Below the pieces are notes generated by a model. It ran no database searches, was not told where the DNA came from, and saw only the letters and a program-made list of their open reading frames with translations. From positions 395,174 to 459,173 of the forward strand of contig NZ_JAFBFW010000006.1 of the NCBI RefSeq assembly GCF_016909495.1: a DNA stretch of 64,000 nt. Direction: 5' to 3'. Positions 35,374 to 43,802 of the stretch are shown here, one piece after another. Position numbers and translations under genes: made by a program. This stretch comes from Pantoea coffeiphila. Its GTDB lineage: Bacteria > Pseudomonadota > Gammaproteobacteria > Enterobacterales > Enterobacteriaceae. The first letter of the stretch is position 1; every line of letters starts with the position of its first letter.

Positions 35374-36548
35374 GCAGCGAGATCACCGCGTATATCGAAC
35401 GCGATCGGCTGCCGGTTTCCGCCCTGCTCGCCCTGGCGCTGGCCGGATTCATCACCATTCTGACCGAGGCGTTACCGGCCGGACTGTTGCCTGAGATCGG
35501 CAGCAGCCTGTCCGTTTCCACCGCCAGCGCAGGCCAGCTGGTGACGCTGTATGCACTGGGATCGCTGCTGGCGGCGATTCCGCTGACGGTCGCTACCCAA
35601 AGCCTGCGCCGCAGGCCGCTACTGCTGACGGCGGTGTCCGGTTTTATTGTCGCCAATACGGTAACGGCGCTGTCCGGCGATTATCTGCTGACCCTGGCCG
35701 CAAGATTTCTGGCCGGTGTTTCCGCCGGATTACTGTGGGCGCTGATTGCTGGTTATGCCGCCAGAATGGTCAAGCCGTCGCTGAAAGGACGCGCGATCTC
35801 GCTGGCGATGGTCGGTACTCCGCTGGCGTTGTCTATCGGTATTCCACTGGGTACGTTTATCAGTGGAATTATCGGCTGGCGCAGCTGTTTTATGGCGATT
35901 TCCGCACTCAGCGTGCTGCTGATGCTGTGGATTGCGGTCAGCGTACCCGATTTTGCGGCCCAGCCCGCCGCAAAAAGGCTGCCGCTGTCCGGCGTACTTC
36001 GGCTGCCCGGAGTGCGTTCGGTGCTGGCGGCCACGCTGATTTTCGTGCTGGCGCATAACATTCTTTATACCTATATCGCCCCGTTTTTACAGGCGGTACG
36101 GATGGCAGATCGCATCAGCACCGTGCTGCTGGTGTTCGGCGTTGCATCCCTGCTGGGGATCTGGCTGGTTGGCATTACCATCGACCGCTGGCTGCGGGCG
36201 GGCGCGCTACTGTCAACGCTGCTGTTCGCGCTGGCGATGGTGCTTTTGCAGTGGGGAGGCGGCAGCCCGGCGGTGATATATTCGGCGGTCGTGCTGTGGG
36301 GGCTGGCATTTGGCGGCGCACCTTCACTGTTCCAGACGGCGCTGGCGAAAACCGCCGATGACTCGGCCGACGTAGCGCAGTCGATGCTGGTCACCGCATG
36401 GAATATCGCGATTGCGGGAGGCGGCGCGGCGGGCGCGGCGATTTTGACCGGGTTCGGCCCGGGTCTGTTTGCCCCCACGTTACTGGCCCTGCTGGCACTC
36501 ACCTGGGGGACGATCTGGCGGGCAAAACGCCACGGATTCAGGGCGTAA
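35370..36548 (+). CDS. MFS transporter (DHA1, AraJ/NepI-like)
   Basis: 392 residues starting at ATG 35370, which overlaps the hydrolase stop and has GGAGG seven bases earlier at 35361-35365. Twelve hydrophobic segments; LTEALPAGLLPEIGSSLSVS in helix 1 and RFLAGVSAGLLWALIAGYAARMV in helix 4 place it with the AraJ/SotB/NepI exporters. Coupled with the esterase-like protein and a LysR regulator, it could export a compound that the hydrolase makes or inactivates. It ends eight bases from the convergent recombinase gene. Confidence 0.82.
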   Translation: MSSEITAYIERDRLPVSALLALALAGFITILTEALPAGLLPEIGSSLSVSTASAGQLVTLYALGSLLAAIPLTVATQSLRRRPLLLTAVSGFIVANTVTALSGDYLLTLAARFLAGVSAGLLWALIAGYAARMVKPSLKGRAISLAMVGTPLALSIGIPLGTFISGIIGWRSCFMAISALSVLLMLWIAVSVPDFAAQPAAKRLPLSGVLRLPGVRSVLAATLIFVLAHNILYTYIAPFLQAVRMADRISTVLLVFGVASLLGIWLVGITIDRWLRAGALLSTLLFALAMVLLQWGGGSPAVIYSAVVLWGLAFGGAPSLFQTALAKTADDSADVAQSMLVTAWNIAIAGGGAAGAAILTGFGPGLFAPTLLALLALTWGTIWRAKRHGFRA

Positions 36549-36556
36549 CGAGTGGA

Positions 36557-37663
36557 TTAAGGCTCCATAAATAGCAGCGCGCGCTCGCTGAGATGCAGCT
36601 TTTCCCCCTGATAGCGGTGAGTCAGCGCATGATAAGACGGCGCGGCAATAATGGTCTTGATACTGTCGGACAGCGCATTTAACGCCTGCTGCATCTGTGG
36701 CAGGTAGTTATGCGTATCGTAAACGCGGTCGATCCCTTCCAGCGCGTGGTTCATGATCTTACGCGCCACATCGTTTGGCGTATCCAGCGCCGCCAGCCGG
36801 GATCGCGCGGTACGGCGCAGGTCGCGGGTGGTAAACGGCTCCAGGCCCAGCCCGCGATCGGCACGGATCATTCGTCGCAGCGCCTGAGTAATGGCTCCCT
36901 TAGATAAAGGACGTGACACTGTCACCGGTGACGGCACCAGCCAGGGGGAATCCTCCGGGCTGGCCCGCAAGAGTGCATCGATGCAGGTGCGCATCATTGG
37001 GGTGATCGGCAGAATATGCTCGCGCTGCGACTTATTTCGATCGCCCTGCCGCCAGATGCCGGACTCCAGATTAAACTCCTGCTTGCGCGCCTGCACCACC
37101 TCATCCGGCCGTCGCGCCGACAGCAGGCACAGCCTGAGTGCCCAGCGGCACTGCTCGGAAAGCTCCCACTCATCAAGCCCGTGCCAGAACACCCACACTT
37201 CCGCATCGCTTAATGTACGGGTTCCCGGCGGCGTGCTTCTTCCGGCAATATCGCGCTTTTTCATTGCACTTAGCGGTGAATGGTCGAGATATCCCTGAAT
37301 TTCCGCCCAGCTGAGAAACTGCTTACAGAGGGAAAAAACGCGCCGCGCTTCCTCTTTTTTACCGTCGGCAATCAGGATATTAAACAGCCGGTTGAGCTGC
37401 AGGCGGGTCACCCCGCTCAGAGATCGATGGCCAATAACCGGCAGTACGTGCTTCAGCAAAGACGAAACGGCGATTTCCGGACGACGGCGGGTTTGCAGCA
37501 GTGAAAGGCGAACCCACAGTTTCATCACCTGCTGCACGCTGCCCTCATCTTCGCCGGACTCCAGCTGGATCAGCGAGGCGTTTTGTACCTCGTTCAGCCA
37601 GATCAAAACGTGGCGGCCAACGTGAGGCGAATGCAAAAGCGGTGTTTTCTGTTTTTCAGCCAT
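36557..37663 (-). CDS. tyrosine recombinase (integrase)
   Basis: 368 residues. An N-terminal SAM-like core-binding domain (about 60-150) precedes the catalytic domain: R185 in SARRPDEVV, FTTRDLRRTARS (the usual HxxR is R-D-L-R, seen in a subset of phage-type integrases), then MNHALEGIDRVYDTHNY with the second His and the nucleophilic Tyr. The set of key residues looks complete, so it may be active. It could integrate a mobile element or resolve plasmid dimers. A perfect 11-7-11 inverted repeat lies 146 bases upstream of its start. Confidence 0.85.
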   Translation of the reverse strand: MAEKQKTPLLHSPHVGRHVLIWLNEVQNASLIQLESGEDEGSVQQVMKLWVRLSLLQTRRRPEIAVSSLLKHVLPVIGHRSLSGVTRLQLNRLFNILIADGKKEEARRVFSLCKQFLSWAEIQGYLDHSPLSAMKKRDIAGRSTPPGTRTLSDAEVWVFWHGLDEWELSEQCRWALRLCLLSARRPDEVVQARKQEFNLESGIWRQGDRNKSQREHILPITPMMRTCIDALLRASPEDSPWLVPSPVTVSRPLSKGAITQALRRMIRADRGLGLEPFTTRDLRRTARSRLAALDTPNDVARKIMNHALEGIDRVYDTHNYLPQMQQALNALSDSIKTIIAAPSYHALTHRYQGEKLHLSERALLFMEP

Positions 37664-37808
37664 ACGCGGTTCCGGCGATATTTCCCAACAACGATCGGCT
37701 TATCCGGCAACGATCGCAGTTAATGATGTTCATTCCAGCCCGTTATCTTCTCTTACGCAGAGGGATAGATCGGTGATTTCAAAGCATATTTTACCTCGTA
37801 GCGCAGTA

Positions 37809-37837
37809 TGACTCCAGACTTAATAGGTCTGGAGTCA
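37809..37837. repeat. perfect 11-bp inverted repeat with 7-bp spacer
   Basis: TGACTCCAGAC and its exact complement flank TTAATAG. This could be a terminator of the cupin-regulator gene, whose stop is 47 bases away on the minus strand. The dimensions (two 11-bp arms, 7-bp centre) also match tyrosine-recombinase core sites, and an integrase gene is next door. Confidence 0.55.
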
Positions 37838-37883
37838 CAAAAATAACGCAGAACGAAATCTGATGAGGATGACGGGTCAATCC

Positions 37884-38456
37884 TCAGGCCAGTTCAATCA
37901 GCATTACGGCGGTGGTATTGGCTTCCAGAGCGTCAAAAATGTGAGGGCAGTCGGCAGAATAGCTGATGTAATCGCCCGCGCTGAGTTCAACCCACTGCTC
38001 CGCAGGACCGATCCGTGCGCGGCCGCTGCAAAGGATCACATGTTCCAGCGTCCCCGGCTGATGCGATTCCGACAGGCGCGGCTCGCCGGGCTGCACGCTG
38101 AGGCGATAGATGTCGCGCTGCGCCCCGACCGGGCATGCGGCCAGCAGCGTTGCAACATAGTTCGCCTGACCGGAAACCAGCGGCGTGCCTTCTCCGGCGC
38201 GGATCACCTGTACCTGCTGACGCGGCTGGGCGATCAGCCGGCTGACGGGAACATCCAGTGCCATCGCCAGCGACCACAGCGTTTCCAGGCCCGGATTTCC
38301 CAGACCGCTTTCCAGCTGCGAAAGCGTGGACTTTGCAATTCCCGCCCGTTTCGCCAGTTCGGTAACGGTGATACCGGCTTTTTCTCTTTCCCGCCGCAGC
38401 GCCTGTGCCAGCAGAGCAATCGGGGAATGGTTAAGGTTTGAAATCACTTCAGACAC
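37884..38456 (-). CDS. XRE regulator with cupin domain
   Basis: 190 residues from GTG 38456, chosen because AGGAAA lies seven bases upstream; the frame opens earlier at GTG 38504. Residues about 15-70 form a Cro/C1 HTH (LAQALRREREKAGITVTELAKRAGIAKSTLSQLESGLGNPGLETLW), and 110-185 a cupin (HQPGTLEHVILCSGRARIGP, LSAGDYISYSADCPHIFDA). Such proteins sense a small molecule and control a nearby transporter. The divergent EamA gene and TGTTC-N8-GAACA palindrome support this. Confidence 0.85.
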   Translation of the reverse strand: MSEVISNLNHSPIALLAQALRREREKAGITVTELAKRAGIAKSTLSQLESGLGNPGLETLWSLAMALDVPVSRLIAQPRQQVQVIRAGEGTPLVSGQANYVATLLAACPVGAQRDIYRLSVQPGEPRLSESHQPGTLEHVILCSGRARIGPAEQWVELSAGDYISYSADCPHIFDALEANTTAVMLIELA

Positions 38457-38482
38457 GGCTTTGTTTCCTATATCGGTCGTTT

Positions 38483-38500
38483 GTTCATCTTGACGAACAG
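38483..38500. promoter_or_regulatory. operator of the XRE-cupin/EamA pair
   Basis: An imperfect 18-bp palindrome of the form TGTTC-N8-GAACA. Two further TGTTCAT half sites occur within the next 30 bases towards the EamA gene. The cluster fills the divergent promoter region. Confidence 0.55.
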
Positions 38501-38587
38501 ACACACTATGTTCATCATAATAGTCATCTGTTCATTTTATCGTATTCACTCCGTTTGCACAGCATGCGGAGAAAAAAAGGAAAACAA

Positions 38588-39526
38588 ATGACGTCGGCAC
38601 GCGGAACAATTGAGATGACCCTGGCAATGGCCATTGCCGGAACAACCGGATGGATGGTGATACTTTCCGGGCAGGATGCGATCGCCGCCGTTTTCTGGCG
38701 CTGTCTGTTTGGCGCGGCGGCGATGCTGATCGTCTGTATCGTGGGTGGGCAACTTCGCCGCGGTGCAATGACCTTACCTCAATTTTTTCTGGCGCTGGCC
38801 GGAGGCGTGGCGTTGGTTATGAACTGGGTTCTGCTGTTCGCCGCCTATTCGGATGCGTCGATCGGCATTGCGACCGTGACCTATCACACTCAGCCGTTTA
38901 TGCTGACCGCACTCAGCGCCCTGCTGTTTGCAGAAAAAATTACCCTGACCAGAGCGGGCTGGCTGCTGCTGGCTTTTGTCGGTTTGCTGATGATCGTTGC
39001 CGGTGGTGAAAACAGTCAGGGCGTCGGCGATCATTATCTGCGCGGAATACTTTTGGCTCTGGGTGGCGCATTTTGTTACGCCGGAGTGGCAATCACCGCA
39101 CGCTATCTGAAACAGGTCGCGCCTCAGCTGCTGGTTCTGATCCAGCTGACGCTCGGCGCACTACTGCTGCTACCGTTAGCCCGGTTGAACGTTAGCGAAT
39201 ATCAAATGAACACATGGCTGGTTCTGATCGCGCTGGGTGCAGTCCATACCGGATTGATGTCGACACTGCTCTATTCAGCCATCGGCAAACTGCCCGGAAA
39301 TCTGGTGGCTGCGCTCTCATTCTTATACCCGGTCATCGCCGTCGTCGTTGACTGGGCTGTGTTTGGTCACCGGCTCGGCCTTTGGCAATTTTTCGGCGGG
39401 CTGGCGATCCTGCTGGCCGCGGCGGCCAGCCATTTCAACTGGACGCCGGAAAAAATCTCACTGATGGCGAATACGGCTAAAGCCAAACGCCAGCGAGGTC
39501 AGGGCCAGCAAAACCGTCAGCACTAA
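38588..39526 (+). CDS. EamA/DMT-family transporter
   Basis: 312 residues from ATG 38588 with AAGGAAAA upstream; an open frame extends 50 codons further 5' but would run through the operator. Ten hydrophobic segments in two EamA repeats (FWRCLFGAAAMLI, TVTYHTQPFMLTALSALLFAEK; then GALLLLPLARL, LLYSAIGKLPGNLVAALSFLYPV). Probably exports an amino acid or metabolite under control of the XRE-cupin protein. Its last 69 bases overlap the convergent MFS gene. Confidence 0.82.
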   Translation: MTSARGTIEMTLAMAIAGTTGWMVILSGQDAIAAVFWRCLFGAAAMLIVCIVGGQLRRGAMTLPQFFLALAGGVALVMNWVLLFAAYSDASIGIATVTYHTQPFMLTALSALLFAEKITLTRAGWLLLAFVGLLMIVAGGENSQGVGDHYLRGILLALGGAFCYAGVAITARYLKQVAPQLLVLIQLTLGALLLLPLARLNVSEYQMNTWLVLIALGAVHTGLMSTLLYSAIGKLPGNLVAALSFLYPVIAVVVDWAVFGHRLGLWQFFGGLAILLAAAASHFNWTPEKISLMANTAKAKRQRGQGQQNRQH

Positions 39527-40618
39527 AACGATCGCAGACAGCGCCGCCGAGGGTAACCGGCCCGTCATCGCCATCCCGGCGATCGAAGGCAGCAGTCCCC
39601 CTGCCAGATAACCGACGGTCTGCACCCATCCCGACAGTCTGACCGCCGAGGCGGCATCCGGGCTGATCGCAACCGGAAGATGCAGCGCCAGCGGAAAACA
39701 AAGTCCGATGGCGATCCCCATCAGCAACACGGGAACGACAACTGGCACTCCGACGGCGTAAAGTGCTGCCGCCATCATCGTTGCGATAGCGGCAGCCAGC
39801 ATAGTGAAATATTCCCGACCGGAAAAAAGACGAACGAACAGTGGATAAAAAAGACTGACCAGCGTTGAAAACACAATCAGCAGCGTAGTCAGTGAATCGG
39901 CAGTGGATGCACTGTACCCATCATACCGCAGCCACGTGGGTAGCCAGGCGATCAGGGTGTAATTGATCCCCGCCTGCAAAGCAAAAAATAATGACAGGCC
40001 GGCGGCGAGCCAGAACATTGATTGCCCTTTGTTGACTGCCTGCTGCTGTTCGCGTTGTACAGGAAGTGAAAATAAACTCCAGCAGATCAAGGCCAGCAGC
40101 GTCGGCAATGCCCAGAAAGCCAACCCGCCGCCCGGGTGCCCGCTGATATCTGCTAACGACGCCGTGCTCAAGGTTGCCGCCCCCGCTCCGGCACCCATTG
40201 ATGCGGCATACACACTCACGGCCAGTCGGCCACGATCGGCACAGCGGAGTTTGATAAAACCGGAAATCATCGGCCGGATCAGCGCATCACCCACGCCTAC
40301 CAGCACCGCGGTCAACAACAGTAAGCCAAACCAGCTATCGAACCAGCGTAGTAGTTCACCGAAAAATACCAGCACCAGTCCGATCATCAGCGTTTGTTTC
40401 AGACCAACTCTTTTTTCCAGCAGAAACGCCAGCGGAGAAATAACCCCCATACAGACCACCGGGATACTGGTTAGCAAGCCAATCCCCGTGGCACCGACGT
40501 CATAAAACTGCCGTTGCAGCGTTTCGGCTAGCGGTGCAATAGAGGATATCCCGGGGCGTAAACAAAACCCGGCAAGGATTAAGAGAAATAAAACGGGAAA
40601 TTTCAGAGAGATTTTCAT
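39458..40618 (-). CDS. MFS transporter, CynX/NimT-like
   Basis: 386 residues from ATG 40618; a GTG at 40666 is in frame but neither start has a clear ribosome site. The opening LILAGFCLRPGISSIAPLAETLQ and GATGIGLLTSIPVVCMGVISPLA are typical of CynX-type MFS proteins (cyanate/2-nitroimidazole group), where LRP in helix 1 is conserved. The 3' end overlaps the convergent EamA gene by 69 bases. No regulator adjoins its promoter side. Substrate unknown. Confidence 0.82.
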   Translation of the reverse strand: MKISLKFPVLFLLILAGFCLRPGISSIAPLAETLQRQFYDVGATGIGLLTSIPVVCMGVISPLAFLLEKRVGLKQTLMIGLVLVFFGELLRWFDSWFGLLLLTAVLVGVGDALIRPMISGFIKLRCADRGRLAVSVYAASMGAGAGAATLSTASLADISGHPGGGLAFWALPTLLALICWSLFSLPVQREQQQAVNKGQSMFWLAAGLSLFFALQAGINYTLIAWLPTWLRYDGYSASTADSLTTLLIVFSTLVSLFYPLFVRLFSGREYFTMLAAAIATMMAAALYAVGVPVVVPVLLMGIAIGLCFPLALHLPVAISPDAASAVRLSGWVQTVGYLAGGLLPSIAGMAMTGRLPSAALSAIVLVLTVLLALTSLAFGFSRIRHQ

Positions 40619-41497
40619 TAACGTTAACCCGGGCACTGCATGTTGAGATGGAATGCAGAACAACACACAGCGCCGCTTAAGATAAAAAGTGGAGTCTGTG
40701 CGTTGAATGACGTTAACGCGTACGAATGTATCGACAATGAAAGTAGCATAACCCCGGCCTGGTGAAAACCCCTGTTCACCGGGGCTGAAGAGGGCACCGT
40801 TAGCCGCATGCTTTACAGTATGTTGTAACTATAATCGCCACCGATAATAATCCCGTCGCATCAAAACTGATATCAGGATCTATTAGGCAAAAAGGGCCAC
40901 GCAGGGGTGAGTCCGCGGTCAATACTGTTGTCCTGTTTATCGATAATAACGAAACCGTATCGATAACTGTTTAATCTGCAATTGCGTTACGCCCGGATAA
41001 ATCGCTTCGTCAGGTACAGCATTTTATTAAAATGCACAAAAGTGTGGAAGACATCAGATTTCTTCTCAGAACTTTGGTTGATAAATGGATTTTTTACAAA
41101 TTTTGTAAAATCTCGGGTGACAGGGTAACGCGAATAGTTTATTAATGCGGTCGTTAATGTGATGACGGCAACGGCAGAGCACAAGCAATCTGAGGCATAG
41201 TGGATTATAAATTCCCACCTGTTTATCCAGCGTTGATTATGATATCCGCCTGCCTGCGGGGTAAAGTTTCATCAGATAATGATGAGTCACCAAAGAAAGT
41301 GTTAAGATTTATCCCATATGTTGTAAATATAGTCCTTTTGCCATTCACTACATTAGTGACTAAACTTGCACTGAAGAAACATTTAAAGAAACATTTTTTT
41401 TGATTTAGTGTTTTTTCGTGATTCATTTGTCTGTACACTTGTCTTCGAAACATTAGTTGACTAAATTTAAACCAACCCAAAGGTTACGGATTCCGTT
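40619..41497. other. AT-rich intergenic region upstream of hns
   Basis: About 880 bases with no supported gene; several short frames of 60-85 codons on both strands lack ribosome sites and family resemblance. It contains a hairpin near 40752-40785 and a perfect 19-bp palindrome at 41092-41110. The stretch from about 41000 to 41480 is strongly AT-rich, which fits H-NS autoregulation of the following gene. Confidence 0.5.
41092..41110. promoter_or_regulatory. perfect AT-rich palindrome
   Basis: TTTTACAAA and its complement flank a single T. It is 390 bases upstream of hns and not next to any other start I trust. It could be a repressor site or a small-RNA terminator; no partner gene is evident. 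Confidence 0.4.
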
Positions 41498-41902
41498 ATG
41501 AGTGAAACGCTGAAAGTATTAAATAACATTCGCACCCTTCGTGCCCAGGCTCGTGAAGTCTCTTTAGTTGAACTGGAAGAGATGCTGGAAAAACTTGAAG
41601 CGGTTGTGAACGAACGACGTGAATCAGAAGCCGCTATCGCTTCTGAGATTAAAGAGAAAGAAGAGAAGCTGGCTAAATACCGTCAGATGCTGCTGGAAGA
41701 CGGGATTGATTTAAGCGAACTGACCGCCGCTGATACTACCGCTGGCAAAACCCGTACCAAGCGCGCACCTCGTCCGGCTAAGTATGAATATACTGATGAA
41801 AACGGCGAAACTAAATCCTGGACCGGCCAGGGCCGCACCCCGGCTGTGATCAAGCAGGCGCTGGATGCGGGTAAATCACTGGATGATTTCCTGATCAAGT
41901 AA
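41498..41902 (+). CDS. hns: plasmid-borne H-NS-family nucleoid protein
   Basis: 134 residues, same length as chromosomal H-NS. N-terminal dimerisation helices ([41 protein letters not shown]), a linker, and the C-terminal DNA-binding loop TWTGQGRTP as [16 protein letters not shown], which inserts into the minor groove of AT-rich DNA. It would silence AT-rich acquired genes and soften the effect of the plasmid on the host. A strong terminator follows directly. It could also be called StpA-like; H-NS fits better by sequence memory. Confidence 0.92.
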   Translation: MSETLKVLNNIRTLRAQAREVSLVELEEMLEKLEAVVNERRESEAAIASEIKEKEEKLAKYRQMLLEDGIDLSELTAADTTAGKTRTKRAPRPAKYEYTDENGETKSWTGQGRTPAVIKQALDAGKSLDDFLIK

Positions 41903-42446
41903 TGATAAAGGGTCACTCTTTTGAGTGACCCTTTACTTTTCCACTTCGGCAATCGCTGACTTTTTAATCTCTTTCTATTTAAAACCCACCGCAAAACACC
42001 GACCTTTTTTTCCTGCCCAACGCGTTAACGTTGACGCTTTGATCGTCCTGGATAATCCCGAACACAGAAAAATCTGTATGTGCAGGTTGAATTTGATCCA
42101 TACCCACAATATAGCACCTGGCTTTTGACGGCCGATTCGGTTTAGTGCAACCTGGCGAAAGCAAGGCCCTAATAATAGCGACATTCTGAGTGTCTGACCG
42201 ACATAAAGCCGCTGCCGGGATAACCTTATTCATTACTAACATGAGTAGTAACCTCACTTTAGCCGGGTCAACCCGTCGCACCGGATGCCCGTTCAGACAA
42301 AAATACCGCCGCGAAATTTCTTATCGCCCTCATCGCGGTAAAACGGACCAGTGTTAATATTCGCACCGGCGCTGCGCATTGATTACTCCTGTTTTGAAAA
42401 TATGCGACACCTGACTGACGGAAACCCAGCGGTAAAGTTAGCTTCG
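41903..42446. other. intergenic region after hns
   Basis: About 540 bases. After the hns terminator I see no supported gene, only short frames. Stretches around 42120-42280 look like decayed sequence, but I could not tie them to a known insertion element. Confidence 0.4.
41907..41940 (+). terminator. intrinsic terminator of hns
   Basis: A perfect 12-bp stem (AAAGGGTCACTC with its complement) closes a TTTT loop and is followed by ACTTTT, starting five bases after the hns stop. Confidence 0.85.
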
Positions 42447-43802
42447 TTATTCCACAGCGTCAGACCGCTTTATGCGATCCAGCAGCAGTAACAGACGGTC
42501 AATATTGGCGTCTTCCGTTCGCCATGAGGAAATGCTGATACGTAAAGCGGGTTGCCCCTGCCATTGCGTCGCAGCAAACCAGGTTTCTCCAGACGCCTGA
42601 ACCGCATCGCGAATACGCAGCGTCTGCTGTTGATCATCAGCACGGAACAGGACCTGGTTTAGCACCACCCGATTTAAAACCCGATAGCCCGAGGATGACA
42701 AGCCTTCGGCAACTCGCTTTGCCAGCCGACAGTGACGTTCAATCATCTCCGCCACACCCACCCTCCCCAGCGAACGCAGTGCAGCCCAGACCGGAATACC
42801 GCGCGGGCGTCGAGAGAACTCCAGCGTCAGATTTTTCTGCGCATCCTCTGCCGCCGCGGAATAAACCGCATCGCCGCGCAGGGTGGCCGAAAGAGCCGAC
42901 GCATGGCGGCAAATCGCCATTGCACAGTCATAGGGTGTGTTCAGCCATTTGTGCGCGTCGGTAGTCCAGCTGTCGGCCAGCTCAATGCCCGAAGTCAGCT
43001 CGTTGAGTGATGAAGCTCTGGCCCACAGACCGAATGCACCGTCAACGTGTACCCAGCTTCCTGCCGCCTTTGCCAGCGGAATAAGCTGTGCAAAATCATC
43101 AAACTCACCGCTGTTAACCTCTCCAGCCTGCAGGCACAGAATGGTGCGGTCGTTCAGCTCCGGCAGTCGCTCTATATCCACCTGTCCTCGTTCATTCACC
43201 GGCGCGATTAACAGATGGCGCAATCCAAAACCGAGCACCCGCAGCGCCTTAATCACCGTGATATGCGCCAGCGCCGACACCACTACGCGGATCTCCGGCG
43301 CACCGATCAGCCCGTCCTGGTCAAAGTCCCAGCCCTGTTGCTTCAGCAGCTCGCGCCGGGCGGTCGCCAGGCAGCTCAGGGTACAGGCCGTGGCGCTGGT
43401 GCCAAATCCCACCGCGCTTTCGCGGGGTAAGTCGAGGATTTCCAGCAGCCAGCGCGCGGCCTGCCGCTCCAGCGTGGCGGACACCGGCGAATTATCCCAG
43501 CCGGAAGCGCACTGATCCCAGGCAATCATCAGCCGCTCGGCGGCGCTGGCCACCGGCAGAGCCGCGCCAATAACAAAGCCATAATAGTCCGCCCCGTTAG
43601 AGGCGGTAGTTGCGGGCGAGCCAACGTCATCGAGCATTGCCAGCGTGTGTTCTGGCGGATAACCGTCCAGTGGCAAAGGTTCATCAAAGCGTTTCAGTCC
43701 GGCAATCGCTTCGGCATCGGGAAAGACCCGGCGCGCAGGCAGCGAACGGGTATACTCCAGCGCGCGCTGGTCAGCCGCCGCCAGCAGTGCAAGTTCATCC
43801 AT
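42447..43802 (-). CDS. group II PLP-dependent decarboxylase-like protein
   Basis: 451 residues. PLP lysine K285 in TTDAHKWLNTPYD with VHVDGAFG upstream, the pattern of aromatic-amino-acid/glutamate/diaminobutyrate decarboxylases (GAD/DDC superfamily). GFGTSATACTLSCLATARRELL corresponds to the phosphate-binding region. It would decarboxylate, or in some members cleave or condense, an amino acid. Its first codons overlap the end of the MFS gene by eight bases, so the pair is coupled; the carrier may move the substrate or the amine product. Confidence 0.83.
   Translation of the reverse strand: MDELALLAAADQRALEYTRSLPARRVFPDAEAIAGLKRFDEPLPLDGYPPEHTLAMLDDVGSPATTASNGADYYGFVIGAALPVASAAERLMIAWDQCASGWDNSPVSATLERQAARWLLEILDLPRESAVGFGTSATACTLSCLATARRELLKQQGWDFDQDGLIGAPEIRVVVSALAHITVIKALRVLGFGLRHLLIAPVNERGQVDIERLPELNDRTILCLQAGEVNSGEFDDFAQLIPLAKAAGSWVHVDGAFGLWARASSLNELTSGIELADSWTTDAHKWLNTPYDCAMAICRHASALSATLRGDAVYSAAAEDAQKNLTLEFSRRPRGIPVWAALRSLGRVGVAEMIERHCRLAKRVAEGLSSSGYRVLNRVVLNQVLFRADDQQQTLRIRDAVQASGETWFAATQWQGQPALRISISSWRTEDANIDRLLLLLDRIKRSDAVE

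Noticed and set aside
41200..41480. Two overlapping small open frames (67 residues plus, 85 residues minus) upstream of hns
   Set aside because: No ribosome site, no family resemblance, AT-rich composition and mutual overlap make chance frames likelier.
41941..42446. Insertion-sequence remnant after hns
   Set aside because: The stretch looks decayed but I found no terminal inverted repeats, target duplication or transposase fragment.
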